A DNA stretch of 47,365 nucleotides from an uncultured Prevotella sp. (GCA_934217675.1 CAKQCV010000017.1:1-47365), one strand, 5' to 3'. Counted from the first letter of the stretch, positions 17,779 through 25,432 are shown. The notes: generated by a model from the letters alone, not told the origin. A program made the numbers and translations.

Positions 17779-18597
17779 ATGAAACTAAGAAATATTATAT
17801 GCGGAGCAGCAGTATCAATAGCAGCAATACCTTTCGTATCGTGCTCTGATATTGATGATGACAACCGACTCATTTATGTCAAGCCGGCACAAGTGAATCG
17901 TGCTGTATTGATTGAGGACTTCACTGGACAAAGATGTATAAATTGTCCTTTTGCATCGCTTGAGATTGAGAATATCGTTGAACAGTATGGTGCCGACAAT
18001 GTTATTGCTGTTGGCATACATAGCGGACTTGGAGTAAAAGATACTCCTACATCTAAATATCAGGGGCTTATGACCGACACGGGTAATGAATACTACAAAG
18101 CATGGGGAAGTCCAGGTCAGCCAGCAGGATTGGTAAACAGAAATACAAGTTCTACTGTAGCATACACCCAATGGGGAGATTTGGTAAGAACAGAAATAGC
18201 AAAAGCTGCGCCTATTTCTATATCTATTGAGAACAATTTTAGTGAAAGCGATAGAACTGTGAGTATAGATGTAGAAACAATGGGAACCAACGGTAATACT
18301 GAAGGCAAGTTACAGGTTTGGCTGGTTGAGGACAATATCGTGTCTATTCAGGAGATGCCAAAAGATCTTGGCGGAGGCAGAAAGTATGACTATGTTCATA
18401 ACCATGTGTTCAGAGCCAATGTTACATCTGATTTATGGGGAGATCCAGTAACAGTGAAAGAAGGTGAAACAACGAAAAAGACTTATACATATACAATACC
18501 AGAGAAGTGGAATGTTGACAATGTATCAGTTGTAGCGTTTGTTACTGATTCCAACAACAGAAATGTGCAGCAAGTATCAAAGAAAGCAATAAAATAA
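17779..18597 (+). CDS. Omp28-related lipoprotein with thioredoxin-like CxxC
   Basis: A 272-residue lipoprotein: the signal peptide ends in a lipobox with the acylated Cys at residue 22 (FVSCSDIDDD; the acidic residues after Cys are common in surface-exposed Bacteroidota lipoproteins). The Omp28 domain begins VLIEDFTGQRCINCPFA, where C53 and C56 sit where a thioredoxin active site would be, followed by VIAVGIHSG. The family is named after an outer-membrane protein of Porphyromonas gingivalis. It might bind or exchange thiols, but activity is not shown. Same transcript as the DUF6029 gene (9-base gap). Confidence 0.8.
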   Translation: MKLRNIICGAAVSIAAIPFVSCSDIDDDNRLIYVKPAQVNRAVLIEDFTGQRCINCPFASLEIENIVEQYGADNVIAVGIHSGLGVKDTPTSKYQGLMTDTGNEYYKAWGSPGQPAGLVNRNTSSTVAYTQWGDLVRTEIAKAAPISISIENNFSESDRTVSIDVETMGTNGNTEGKLQVWLVEDNIVSIQEMPKDLGGGRKYDYVHNHVFRANVTSDLWGDPVTVKEGETTKKTYTYTIPEKWNVDNVSVVAFVTDSNNRNVQQVSKKAIK

Positions 18598-18622
18598 ATA
18601 ACAACGAGAAAAAACAATAAGT

Positions 18623-19315
18623 ATGAAAAAGATAATGACACTATGCTTAACAATGTTAAGCTGCTTGACAATGTCGGCACAAGATATTGACAAGACTTTT
18701 GAATTCTGCGACAAAGACGGAAACATCATCGCTGATGGTTCTACAGTAACTTACGATGAAGTTGAAGAAGACCCGGATTTTGGTACGGTAACAGTTCATG
18801 CAGATTTGTATATAAAGAATGTAACTGATGAAGGCTCATACGCAGCTATTGAATGTATTGGTTCAGAAATGCCTAACGGAAATTTCAAAATTTGCTTCCC
18901 TACTCTCTGTATTCAAACAGGAGAAAAATCATTTGACATAAACACAGATGGTGGAGGAAAACCAGACGGAAATGCCATTACAAAGGAAGATGGTCCTATA
19001 AGCTTGGAAACAGCATGGTTGCCAGAAGGATATGGCTCATTTAATGTTACATACCAGATAAACCGCTGCGAATACCGAAAAGTTCAAAATCCTATTCTCG
19101 GTGAACAAGAGCAATTAGTTCCTGTTGCTACTGGAAACAAAATTACTGTAAAGTTTGTTTATGCAGATCCAGCAGGAATAAAAGGAGTAAAAGATATTAA
19201 AGCAAAGAAAGAAGTTGCAAGATACAACATTGGCGGACAAAAAATAAAAGACGCCCAAAACGGAATAAGCATCGTCAAATACAGTGACGGTACAACAATA
19301 AAGACAGCAAAATAA
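18623..19315 (+). CDS. Secreted protein with C-terminal sorting-type tail, function unknown
   Basis: A 230-residue protein that I do not recognise by family. The signal peptide ends at TMSAQ (about residue 20). The body (20-185) is acidic and likely beta-rich. The last 35 residues, beginning VARYNIGGQKIKDAQ and ending NGISIVKYSDGTTIKTAK, have the GQKI / NGI-hydrophobic / DGTT-K layout of type A sorting domains read by the type IX secretion system. It lies 25 bases after the Omp28-like lipoprotein gene and 35 before a second Omp28-like gene, so probably one operon. Confidence 0.7.
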   Translation: MKKIMTLCLTMLSCLTMSAQDIDKTFEFCDKDGNIIADGSTVTYDEVEEDPDFGTVTVHADLYIKNVTDEGSYAAIECIGSEMPNGNFKICFPTLCIQTGEKSFDINTDGGGKPDGNAITKEDGPISLETAWLPEGYGSFNVTYQINRCEYRKVQNPILGEQEQLVPVATGNKITVKFVYADPAGIKGVKDIKAKKEVARYNIGGQKIKDAQNGISIVKYSDGTTIKTAK

Positions 19316-19350
19316 AAAAGATTTAGTAATAACAATAAAAAGGTTATCTT

Positions 19351-21345
19351 ATGGTAAAAAAATTATTCTCATTGATTATGCTGTTGACTATATGCATCGG
19401 CATAAATGCACAAGCGTTCCAGTTGGGTGGAAAAGCTGCTCTGAAGTCAAAGAGTAAAGCATTGCTCGCACCAAATAAAGTAGCTGGAAGCTATGACTTC
19501 AGTTATTTTCCTGGCGACATCGAAACATCTGAGGACATATATATCTTTGGTTTAGGAGACAATGCGAAACTTAACTCGCAATATAATGCTGCTATTTTTA
19601 TCCCAGCATCAATGGCTGGAGAGAAAATCACAACAGTGAAATTTCTTATGGCTACAGCCAACTATAAAGACATGAAGGTATGGGTCAGCAGTTCACTTCC
19701 AAAAACTTGGAGTAACGCTGAAAACTTTGCCGATAATGTAAATATGGATGACAATGGTCTCGTAACAGCAAAATTCGACACTCCTATTGAAATTTCAACA
19801 AAAGGGTGTTATGTCGGATATAGTTTCACAATGACATCTAATTCAGGAAACCAGAATAAATATCCTGTCACTGTAGGAGAGCTTGAAACAGCTACTACCG
19901 GTTCCCTTTATTTAGCATGCAATAATCCATCCGTGGATTGGTCTGATCTATCAGCACAACAAGTAGCATCAACTATAACAGTAAAAGTAAGCTCAGACAA
20001 TTTGGGAGAGAATTCGGCAATGTTTGAATCATCTGATTTAGGAGAAGTCTATTCTGCTAAAGGAAAAGATTTCACAGTAAAAGCAAATGTTACAAACAAA
20101 GGTGCCAATGAGCTAAAATCTGTTAGCTACACAGTGAAAGACCTTTCTACAAATAAGGTTTCAGATGAGAAGACAGTTTCTGTTTCTTCTCCTGCAACAA
20201 CAGGAAAATCAACAGAAGTTGTATTCAGCATTGATGCAGAAAATGAAGTTTCTAATTACAACAAAGAGATTACTATTACAAAAGTAAATAATTCTGAAAA
20301 CGAGAATAAGGATAATGTTTCTGCCACATTCAAATTAACCACAGTGGCAAAATTATTCGATCGTAAAGTTGTTGAAGAAGAAGTTACAGCTACAGGATGT
20401 GGCCCTTGTGCAAGAGGATATGCAGGAATGAAGGCTCTTGCTGAAAAATATCCAAACACATGGATTGGAATTGCTGCACATATTTCAGGTGTAAACTACA
20501 ATGACCCTATGTATTGCAGTGCATACGCTCCTGTAACTAATGCAGTATCTGGTGTACCATCAGCATTCCTTAACAGAATCAATTCTGTAGACCCATACTT
20601 CGGTTCTGGTCAAAATATGCTTGGTATATATGACGATATGGACGCAGAACTCGCTAAGCCATGTATTGCAGGTGTAACAGCATCAGCAAAATGGGATACA
20701 GACATGAATAAGATTAGTGTTACGACAAATGTTGAATTTGGTTTTGACTCTGACAACGCTAACTATGGTATTGCATACGTTCTTCTTGCAAATGGTTTGA
20801 AAGCTCCTGAAAATTCAAAATATGTTTCTCGTTGGTATCAAAACGATGCATATTACGGATACGACGCTGGTGGTGAACCATATATCGAGGAATGGTGCAA
20901 GAAGAAGAATGTAAAGAGTACATCTTACGGTACCCTTGTAACAGATATGGTATATGATCATATTGCAATTGCTGTAAAAGGCATCTCTACAGGTGTTAGC
21001 GGTTCTATTACAGCACCTATCGTAGCAGAAAAGGCACAGACTCACGAAGTGGAGTTTGATATAACCAATGGTATCAGTAATAGTGTCGGTGATGATCTTA
21101 TTCAAGACAAGACCAAACTTGAGGTTGTAGCAATGCTTATCAACAAGACAACAAAAGAGATTGTCAATGCAGACAAGGTTAAGATAAGCAATGGTGAAAG
21201 CGGTATCAGCAATGTCAATTCATCAAGTGATGCTAAAGAGATTGCCCGCTACACTCTCGATGGTACAAAGGTTTCTGCACCTGTAAAGGGGCTGAATATC
21301 GTTAAGATGTCTGACGGCAGAACTGTAAAGGTAATGGTTAAGTAA
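19351..21345 (+). CDS. Omp28-like multidomain surface protein with CGPC motif and sorting tail
   Basis: A 664-residue secreted protein. After a signal peptide (to about INAQ, 21) come a beta-sandwich-like domain (about 45-215), an Ig/CARDB-like domain (about 225-330), then the Omp28/thioredoxin-like domain starting VVEEEVTATGCGPC (C350, C353) with GIAAHISG and a GVPSAFLNR segment that recalls the cis-Pro loop. The tail (about 630-664) reads ARYTLDGTKVSAPVKG then LNIVKMSDGRTVKVMVK, a type IX-like sorting signal. The domain order matches the protein encoded at 25778-27613 on the other strand, so the two are paralogues. The role of the CxxC is unknown. Confidence 0.8.
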   Translation: MVKKLFSLIMLLTICIGINAQAFQLGGKAALKSKSKALLAPNKVAGSYDFSYFPGDIETSEDIYIFGLGDNAKLNSQYNAAIFIPASMAGEKITTVKFLMATANYKDMKVWVSSSLPKTWSNAENFADNVNMDDNGLVTAKFDTPIEISTKGCYVGYSFTMTSNSGNQNKYPVTVGELETATTGSLYLACNNPSVDWSDLSAQQVASTITVKVSSDNLGENSAMFESSDLGEVYSAKGKDFTVKANVTNKGANELKSVSYTVKDLSTNKVSDEKTVSVSSPATTGKSTEVVFSIDAENEVSNYNKEITITKVNNSENENKDNVSATFKLTTVAKLFDRKVVEEEVTATGCGPCARGYAGMKALAEKYPNTWIGIAAHISGVNYNDPMYCSAYAPVTNAVSGVPSAFLNRINSVDPYFGSGQNMLGIYDDMDAELAKPCIAGVTASAKWDTDMNKISVTTNVEFGFDSDNANYGIAYVLLANGLKAPENSKYVSRWYQNDAYYGYDAGGEPYIEEWCKKKNVKSTSYGTLVTDMVYDHIAIAVKGISTGVSGSITAPIVAEKAQTHEVEFDITNGISNSVGDDLIQDKTKLEVVAMLINKTTKEIVNADKVKISNGESGISNVNSSSDAKEIARYTLDGTKVSAPVKGLNIVKMSDGRTVKVMVK

Positions 21346-21371
21346 TTTAACCATATAAGCAAAAATAAAAA

Positions 21372-21414
21372 GCCGCATCGGTGAAGTCTTTTTGACACAT
21401 CGTTGCGGTTTTTT
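21372..21414 (+). terminator. Terminator after the surface-protein operon
   Basis: GCCGCATCGGTG (21372-21383) pairs imperfectly with CACATCGTTGCGG (21396-21408), followed by TTTTTT. It lies 27 bases after the stop of the Omp28-like gene. Confidence 0.6.
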
Positions 21415-21433
21415 CTGTCTGTATATTAAAAAA

Positions 21434-21457
21434 AAACATGCCCTTACAGGCATGTTT
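21434..21457. terminator. Bidirectional hairpin terminator
   Basis: AAACATGCC (21434-21442) and GGCATGTTT (21449-21457) form a perfect 9-bp stem with a 6-base loop. A-run before and T-run after mean it can stop transcripts from both sides: the plus-strand operon and the minus-strand gene ending at 21599. Confidence 0.7.
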
Positions 21458-21488
21458 TTCTCAAATAATTGCTATACTTATATTATTT
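21457..21488 (+). repeat. 32-bp direct repeat, left copy
   Basis: Identical over 32 bases to 24389-24420, beginning TTTCTCAAATAATTGC and ending ATATTATTT. The two copies are 2932 bases apart and flank the rearranged block. The left copy runs into a 27-bp insertion-sequence-end-like sequence, and the right copy runs into the Rpn stop codon. Confidence 0.9.
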
Positions 21489-21510
21489 TGAGTTTTAGCG
21501 GACAGCAATA
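21484..21510 (-). repeat. Solo insertion-sequence-end-like repeat (27 bp)
   Basis: These 27 bases (TATTTTGAGTTTTAGCGGAC plus ACAGCAATA overlapping) are the exact reverse complement of 44865-44891, which borders an IS4-type transposase remnant. No transposase reading frame is present here, so this is likely a solo end left by excision or recombination. Confidence 0.65.
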
Positions 21511-21518
21511 ATTTACAA

Positions 21519-21544
21519 AAGAGAATGTTTTGACACACCCTCAC
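21519..21544 (+). repeat. 26-bp inverted repeat, left arm
   Basis: Contains GAATGTTTTGACACACCC. Perfect inverted copy of 24365-24390. Read outward it starts GTGAGGGTGTGTCAAAAC, which looks like an insertion-sequence terminus, but neither side contains a matching transposase. Confidence 0.85.
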
Positions 21545-21565
21545 GCAAGAGTACGCTTCTACTGT

Positions 21566-21598
21566 TTGCGTGGTACGGCTCGGAGACCGTACCTCCTA
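21566..21598 (-). repeat. 33-nt hairpin repeat, copy 1
   Basis: Contains GGTACGG (21572-21578) and CCGTACC (21587-21593), a perfect 7-bp stem with an 8-base loop, just beyond the stop codon of the surface-protein gene. It matches 23666-23698 with a single base difference. Possible roles are terminator, mRNA stabiliser or REP-like mobile repeat. Confidence 0.75.
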
Positions 21599-23431
21599 TT
21601 ACTTAACCATCACTTTGTGTCCGCCGATGATGTAGATTTGTCCCTTCTGCATCTCGTTCACACGGCGTCCGTTGAGGTCGTAAATCTTACCGTCACCCTC
21701 GAAGGAATCCTCGAATGAACCGTTGCTCTCCACAGAATCGATGCCGGTAGTATCGTACATAGGCAGATAGAAGCATGGGGCTGTATTTGCCGACGGAGCC
21801 TTCAGATAGCATTTAAACTGTGCAATCTTAATCTGGTTCTCATTCTGCACCTTATAAAATGCAGGGAATTTATCGTCTTTCTTCTTCTGAAGCACATAGC
21901 TGCCGGCAGGGGCGTAAAACACATTGTTTTCGTTGCCGGAGAAATACACCGTCTGTAGCAGCTTGTCGGTCTGCTCGTCGTTGTAGTAAACTGTATTCAG
22001 TAAGCGTGCATAAAAATTGATGTCACTGCTTGACGTGTTGTAGAGAATCACTGGCAACCCTGCAGGAATTGTTTCCTCTGTAAACTCTCCAAGCTGCAGC
22101 ACATTGTCTTCAGCACCATCGACAGTGTATATCTTCACTTTATTTTCAGACAGAAAGTTTTTGGCTGGTATAGACACCGGCAATGCCATTGTCAAGAGGC
22201 TGTTTGCTTTCACCGTTATGTTTGGATATGCGTCGTTTGCCTTTTTGACAACATATTGGCTTGACAACGACGGATACTTCTCATAGCCGATGTGCTGTTT
22301 CCATGGACCGTCGGCTTTGTTTTCGTTAAGTGTCTTGTAGCATAAAGTGCCGTCAAGAACTTCAGTGTTGTCGGCTGACAACACTTCAGCACCATCACTA
22401 AGATCATCGGTTTTGTTGTCGGTGGCATATACCATCTCGTTTGTGCTGCCCTTGGATAGGTACATACCGATGCCTTCTATGTTGCCAGTCGATAGACAGC
22501 GTGAGATAGTGCTTTTGTAGTAATTGCCTTCGCAGTCCCAGTTGGAGCATACAAATCTGCCATAGTTGTTAGCACTTGTAATCTTGCCGTCGAACTGGCA
22601 GTTCCTAATGGTGAAGGCGTTCTGAGGTGTGCCGATGAATCCGCCTATAGTTGAATATTCGCTATTGCTTGTGAGTTCTACGCTTGACACACAGTTCTCT
22701 ATCACAGTTTCCACACAGTTCTTTCCCCAGTTCGATGATTCTGTATATCCTATGAATCCTCCTATATGGATAGAATTAGTTATCTTTCCGGCAACACGCA
22801 GGTTCTTTATATATGCGCCGTTGGAACATTCAATAAGTCCTGCACATTCATTACTTTTGTTGAAATTTAAGGTAATGGTGTGTCCGTCACCGTCGATGAT
22901 GCCGCTGAAGGGGTTGGAGGTGCTGAATGTTTTGTCGTCGTCACCAAGTGTGAAGTCGCTCGTAAATTTTATGTTCGCGCAGTTGTCGCCGCTGTTTACC
23001 ACATTGTTCCACTCGCTTGCCGTGCCTACAAGTGTCGGCTCTGCCGCAGTGACAATCACCGAGTAGAAGGCTGTCGTCGCAGCATGGCTGTCGGTTGCGG
23101 GGTAAGTGTATGTTATGCCTACTAAGCCGGTTTTTCCCGTCAATGCTATGGTGTTGCCGTTGATGGTCACCATTTCGTCATTTGTAGTGGTTATGGTTGG
23201 TGTCTCGCCTTCAATGTCGCCAACGGGTGCAGGCTGCTCAAACGTGTTGTAGTCGACCGTGGTGTAGCGGTAGGTGTACTGTGGAAACGACACGTTCAAC
23301 ACTGGTAAATTGTCGTTAGCATCGGTGCTTTCAACGCGCGCTGCGCTTACGGCATTGTCTGCCGCCATCGGACTGATACTGAACATTGTCAGCAGTCCCA
23401 GCGCAAAAACTGTCTTTGAATAATTAATCAT
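21599..23431 (-). CDS. Beta-helix-like surface protein with sorting-type tail
   Basis: A 610-residue secreted protein. I start it at the ATG at 23431 because it gives a proper signal peptide (MINYSKTVFALGLLTMF, cleavage near MAAD); the open frame upstream is not signal-like. The middle (about 130-320) has repeats such as SGIIDGDGHTITLNF, GGFIGYTES, GGFIGTPQ and NCQFDGKI, the pattern of right-handed beta-helix or GLUG-type repeats seen in adhesins. The tail IYDLNGRRVNEMQKGQIYII followed by GGHKVMVK is a type IX-like sorting signal. The gene lies inside the repeat-bounded block, and a remnant of a paralogue's tail is found 2.2 kb away. Adhesion or glycan contact is plausible, not shown. Confidence 0.75.
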   Translation of the reverse strand: MINYSKTVFALGLLTMFSISPMAADNAVSAARVESTDANDNLPVLNVSFPQYTYRYTTVDYNTFEQPAPVGDIEGETPTITTTNDEMVTINGNTIALTGKTGLVGITYTYPATDSHAATTAFYSVIVTAAEPTLVGTASEWNNVVNSGDNCANIKFTSDFTLGDDDKTFSTSNPFSGIIDGDGHTITLNFNKSNECAGLIECSNGAYIKNLRVAGKITNSIHIGGFIGYTESSNWGKNCVETVIENCVSSVELTSNSEYSTIGGFIGTPQNAFTIRNCQFDGKITSANNYGRFVCSNWDCEGNYYKSTISRCLSTGNIEGIGMYLSKGSTNEMVYATDNKTDDLSDGAEVLSADNTEVLDGTLCYKTLNENKADGPWKQHIGYEKYPSLSSQYVVKKANDAYPNITVKANSLLTMALPVSIPAKNFLSENKVKIYTVDGAEDNVLQLGEFTEETIPAGLPVILYNTSSSDINFYARLLNTVYYNDEQTDKLLQTVYFSGNENNVFYAPAGSYVLQKKKDDKFPAFYKVQNENQIKIAQFKCYLKAPSANTAPCFYLPMYDTTGIDSVESNGSFEDSFEGDGKIYDLNGRRVNEMQKGQIYIIGGHKVMVK

Positions 23432-23665
23432 GATTTGTGAATGAAGAATTCTTAATAAATGAGGTTTTTTCCCTATTATGGTACAAGGGTATACTGATAA
23501 AGAAACTAAGATATTATAACTTAATTGGAGGTCCTCGTTTAGCGGTTCATGCGAGAGTTCTCTCACCGTAGGCGAGTGAATGCAAGATGACTAAATTGGA
23601 AACTTCAGTTAAATTATAATATTAATAGCATGGTACGAGCTGAAGAGCTGTTAGATGCAGTCTTC

Positions 23666-23698
23666 TTGCGTGGTACAGCTCGGAGACCGTACCTCCTA
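23666..23698 (-). repeat. 33-nt hairpin repeat, copy 2
   Basis: Same as 21566-21598 except A for G at 23677, which breaks one base pair of the stem (GGTACAG/CCGTACC). Here the repeat includes the TAG stop codon of the 46-residue ORF, so it is placed directly at the 3' end of a gene, as in copy 1. Confidence 0.75.
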
Positions 23699-23836
23699 CA
23701 GTACTTCGTCGTCTTCGTCGGCCCAGTCGTTGCTGACGTTTATTTGTGGATCTGTGTCTGGGTCAGAACCTGCCAATATTGCTGCCGACTCCATTTCTAT
23801 CACCGTGATGCGAGGTGATACATATTCTTTTTTCAT
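23696..23836 (-). CDS. Small 46-residue protein, MKKxYxxPxxxVxxxxxxxxLAGS type
   Basis: A short ORF from the ATG at 23836, preceded by an AGGAAAAC stretch. It begins MKKEYVSPRITVIEMESA, continues AILAGSDPDTDPQINVSNDW and ends in an acidic tail (ADEDDEVL). The N-terminal pattern (MKK, aromatic, Pro, alternating beta-type residues, then LAGS) is one I associate with many small uncharacterised Bacteroidota proteins. It has no signal peptide or membrane segment. It precedes the surface-protein gene on the same strand by 265 bases. Possibly a short secreted or RiPP-like peptide; function unknown. Confidence 0.6.
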   Translation of the reverse strand: MKKEYVSPRITVIEMESAAILAGSDPDTDPQINVSNDWADEDDEVL

Positions 23837-23876
23837 TGTTTTCCTGTTTTTAATATTTAATGTTATTCGTTTCTTT

Positions 23877-24055
23877 TTACTTCACCATCACCTTGTGTCC
23901 ACCGATGATGTAGATTTGTCCCTTCTGCATCTCGTTCACGTGGCGTCCGCTGAGGTCGTATATCTTGCCGTCACCCTCGAAAGAGCCGTCGCTCTCTACA
24001 GAGTCGATGCCGATTGTGCCGTTGTCATAAGTCCTAATGCAACAATCACCGTGCA
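23877..24055 (-). pseudogene. Tail remnant of a sorting-signal surface protein
   Basis: The last ~55 codons of a deleted paralogue of the 21599-23431 gene. The frame reads DNGTIGIDSVESDGSFEGDG then KIYDLSGRHVNEMQKGQIYI and ends GGHKVMVK-stop (TAA at 23877-23879); it is nearly the same as the tail of the intact gene. Upstream in frame there is a stop (near 24057), and no start codon fits, so the body is missing. A promoter-like box lies just beyond it at 24077-24084. Confidence 0.75.
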
Positions 24056-24076
24056 ATAATTAGTTCTTATTGTTTG

Positions 24077-24084
24077 CAAAGTTA
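24077..24084 (-). promoter_or_regulatory. Promoter -7 box facing the tail remnant
   Basis: On the minus strand TAACTTTG, a full match to TAnnTTTG; TTTA stands 20 bases upstream in place of TTTG. It would transcribe the tail remnant and then the 46-residue ORF. It is likely the promoter of the deleted paralogue, now driving what is left. Confidence 0.5.
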
Positions 24085-24125
24085 CCCAAAAAGTGTGTAT
24101 AGTGTAAATTATTTAACAAAATTTA

Positions 24126-24368
24126 TTGTATGACATGCAGTTTCCAGCCATGCGCATGGAAGGCACATATCTGGCATGGGTAGACTGCTCTGTGCTTAAG
24201 AAGTCGTTGGAGGAGATAGAGCAAAGGCTTATGCGCGACAACAAGGGGTGGGTGAATGCCGGCAGCATGTACGGTAAGGAAGGCGAGCACTTCATACGTA
24301 TAAACATGGCATGCCCGTGGGAACGTCTTGATAAGAGACTGCGATGCATTGCCCAAGGACTGCAGTGA
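24126..24368 (+). pseudogene. C-terminal fragment of a PatB/MalY-type C-S lyase
   Basis: About 80 codons that match the end of PLP-dependent PatB/MalY cystathionine beta-lyases: MRMEGTYLAWVDCSVL, then NAGSMYGKEGEHFIRINMAC and PWERLDKRLRCIAQGLQ. The lysine that binds PLP and the whole large domain are absent, so this is a truncated gene. The break is near 24125; the natural stop TGA (24366-24368) is part of the 26-bp inverted repeat arm. No other part of the gene is in the window. Confidence 0.8.
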
Positions 24369-24390
24369 GGGTGTGTCAAAACATTCTCTT
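24365..24390 (-). repeat. 26-bp inverted repeat, right arm
   Basis: Exact reverse complement of 21519-21544. It begins at the stop codon of the lyase fragment and touches the right copy of the 32-bp direct repeat. Confidence 0.85.
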
Positions 24391-24420
24391 TCTCAAATAA
24401 TTGCTATACTTATATTATTT
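24389..24420 (+). repeat. 32-bp direct repeat, right copy
   Basis: Identical to 21457-21488. Its last two bases fall in the stop codon of the Rpn gene. Confidence 0.9.
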
Positions 24421-25375
24421 ACTTTTCGTTTATAATATTCTTTGTATCTTCTATGGAAAGTCCCAGTCCTTGCGACACTTGTTCAATGCTAAGTCCCATG
24501 TCCAAAAGTCTTTTAGCTGTTTCCTTTTTTTCTTCAGCACGACCTTCAGCCATACCTTCAGCACGACCTTCAGCACGACCTTCAGCCATACCTTCAGCAC
24601 GACCTTCAGCACGACCTTCAGCACGACCTTCAGCCATACCTTTTTCACGAGCTTCCCTCTCTGCAGCAGCCATACATGCCATATTGTCACGTGCAATCCA
24701 AAGGCTATTCTCGTAAGCCTCCCATTCCTTTCTCGTCAGTCTGTGACTGTCTGCGTATTCTTCAAGTTGCTTGAAGATGTCTTTCTGTGCCGTAAACGGC
24801 ATTCTGCTTAATGCTTCCATGTGCTTTAAAACATAAATCCATTTTTCAAAATCTGTATCACATTCATCTGCTTTTTTCTTGAAAAGCGGAAGTGCCAAGT
24901 AAATGAAGCGAAGCTTGTCGGAAACAATTTCTCCGCTGTCTCTGTCTACCAATACTATATCTGTCCTGAATTTGCTAACCTCGTCAGACTTCGGCATGTA
25001 ATTCATGAAACAAATTGTATAGATTGGAAGAAATTTATATGCGTCTTCCTTTTCTTTCTTTCCCTTTTCGACTTGGGCAAGTATACTGCGACAAGCATAG
25101 CAAATTGAACGGTCAAGGAAATTGGGTTGCCACTTGTTCTGCATTTCCACAATGAAACGTTTACCGTCATTTGCCTCACAGTAAACATCGTAGATGATTC
25201 CACGTTGGTCTTTGGTTGGTGCAAGTTGCTCTTTGTCCATGAACTTCACATTTTTGACATTAAGCTCCCCTGCAAATAAGTCATTCAAAAAACTTATCAG
25301 CAGTGGCTTGCTAAATTCCTGCCCGAATAAGCGTTTGAATCCCCAATCAGTAAAAGGGTTTATATATTTCCCCAT
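24419..25375 (-). CDS. Rpn family recombination-promoting nuclease / PDDEXK-type putative transposase
   Basis: A 318-residue protein of the Rpn/PDDEXK_2 group. The start MGKYINPFTDWGFKRLFGQE is the typical opening, and the nuclease core is IIYDVYCEANDGKRFIVEMQ (D...E-x-Q). Members nick DNA and promote RecA-independent recombination; some are linked to phage defence. I start it at 25375 because the promoter at 25402-25432 would lie inside the longer frame. Near the C-terminus (about 245-281) the protein has tandem EGRA/EGMA tetrapeptides from a 12-bp DNA repeat, then a helix-turn-helix-like tail LSIEQVSQGLGLSIEDTKNI. Confidence 0.85.
   Translation of the reverse strand: MGKYINPFTDWGFKRLFGQEFSKPLLISFLNDLFAGELNVKNVKFMDKEQLAPTKDQRGIIYDVYCEANDGKRFIVEMQNKWQPNFLDRSICYACRSILAQVEKGKKEKEDAYKFLPIYTICFMNYMPKSDEVSKFRTDIVLVDRDSGEIVSDKLRFIYLALPLFKKKADECDTDFEKWIYVLKHMEALSRMPFTAQKDIFKQLEEYADSHRLTRKEWEAYENSLWIARDNMACMAAAEREAREKGMAEGRAEGRAEGRAEGMAEGRAEGRAEGMAEGRAEEKKETAKRLLDMGLSIEQVSQGLGLSIEDTKNIINEK
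24533..24640 (-). repeat. Nine 12-bp tandem repeats inside the Rpn gene
   Basis: Nine in-frame units of the form TTCAGCacgACC or TTCAGCcatACC (plus strand), coding for EGRA or EGMA. Loss or gain of units keeps the frame. This is a likely length-variable tract. Confidence 0.9.
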
Positions 25376-25401
25376 GATAGATAAGTCTTTATTATTTGCC
25401 A

Positions 25402-25432
25402 CAAATATACAGTTTTTCAAGAAATATACAAA
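25402..25432 (-). promoter_or_regulatory. Promoter for the Rpn gene
   Basis: On the minus strand: TTTG (25429-25432), 19-base spacer, TATATTTG (25402-25409). Initiation near 25395, about 20 bases before the ATG at 25375. Confidence 0.65.

Noticed and set aside
23432..23566. Longer start for the beta-helix surface protein (extra 45 codons)
   Set aside because: It would bury the signal peptide 45 residues inside the protein; the ATG at 23431 places it at the N-terminus.
21519..24390. An intact insertion sequence bounded by the 26-bp inverted repeats
   Set aside because: No transposase or recombinase frame lies between the arms; contents are a surface protein, a small ORF and gene fragments.
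24533..24640. Possible CRISPR or other regularly spaced array
   Set aside because: Units are 12 bp, contiguous and in frame with the Rpn coding sequence; there are no spacers and no cas genes.
24401..24811. 136-codon plus-strand frame with repeated 'TTFS' units
   Set aside because: Antisense image of the 12-bp tandem repeat in the Rpn gene; not a protein of its own.
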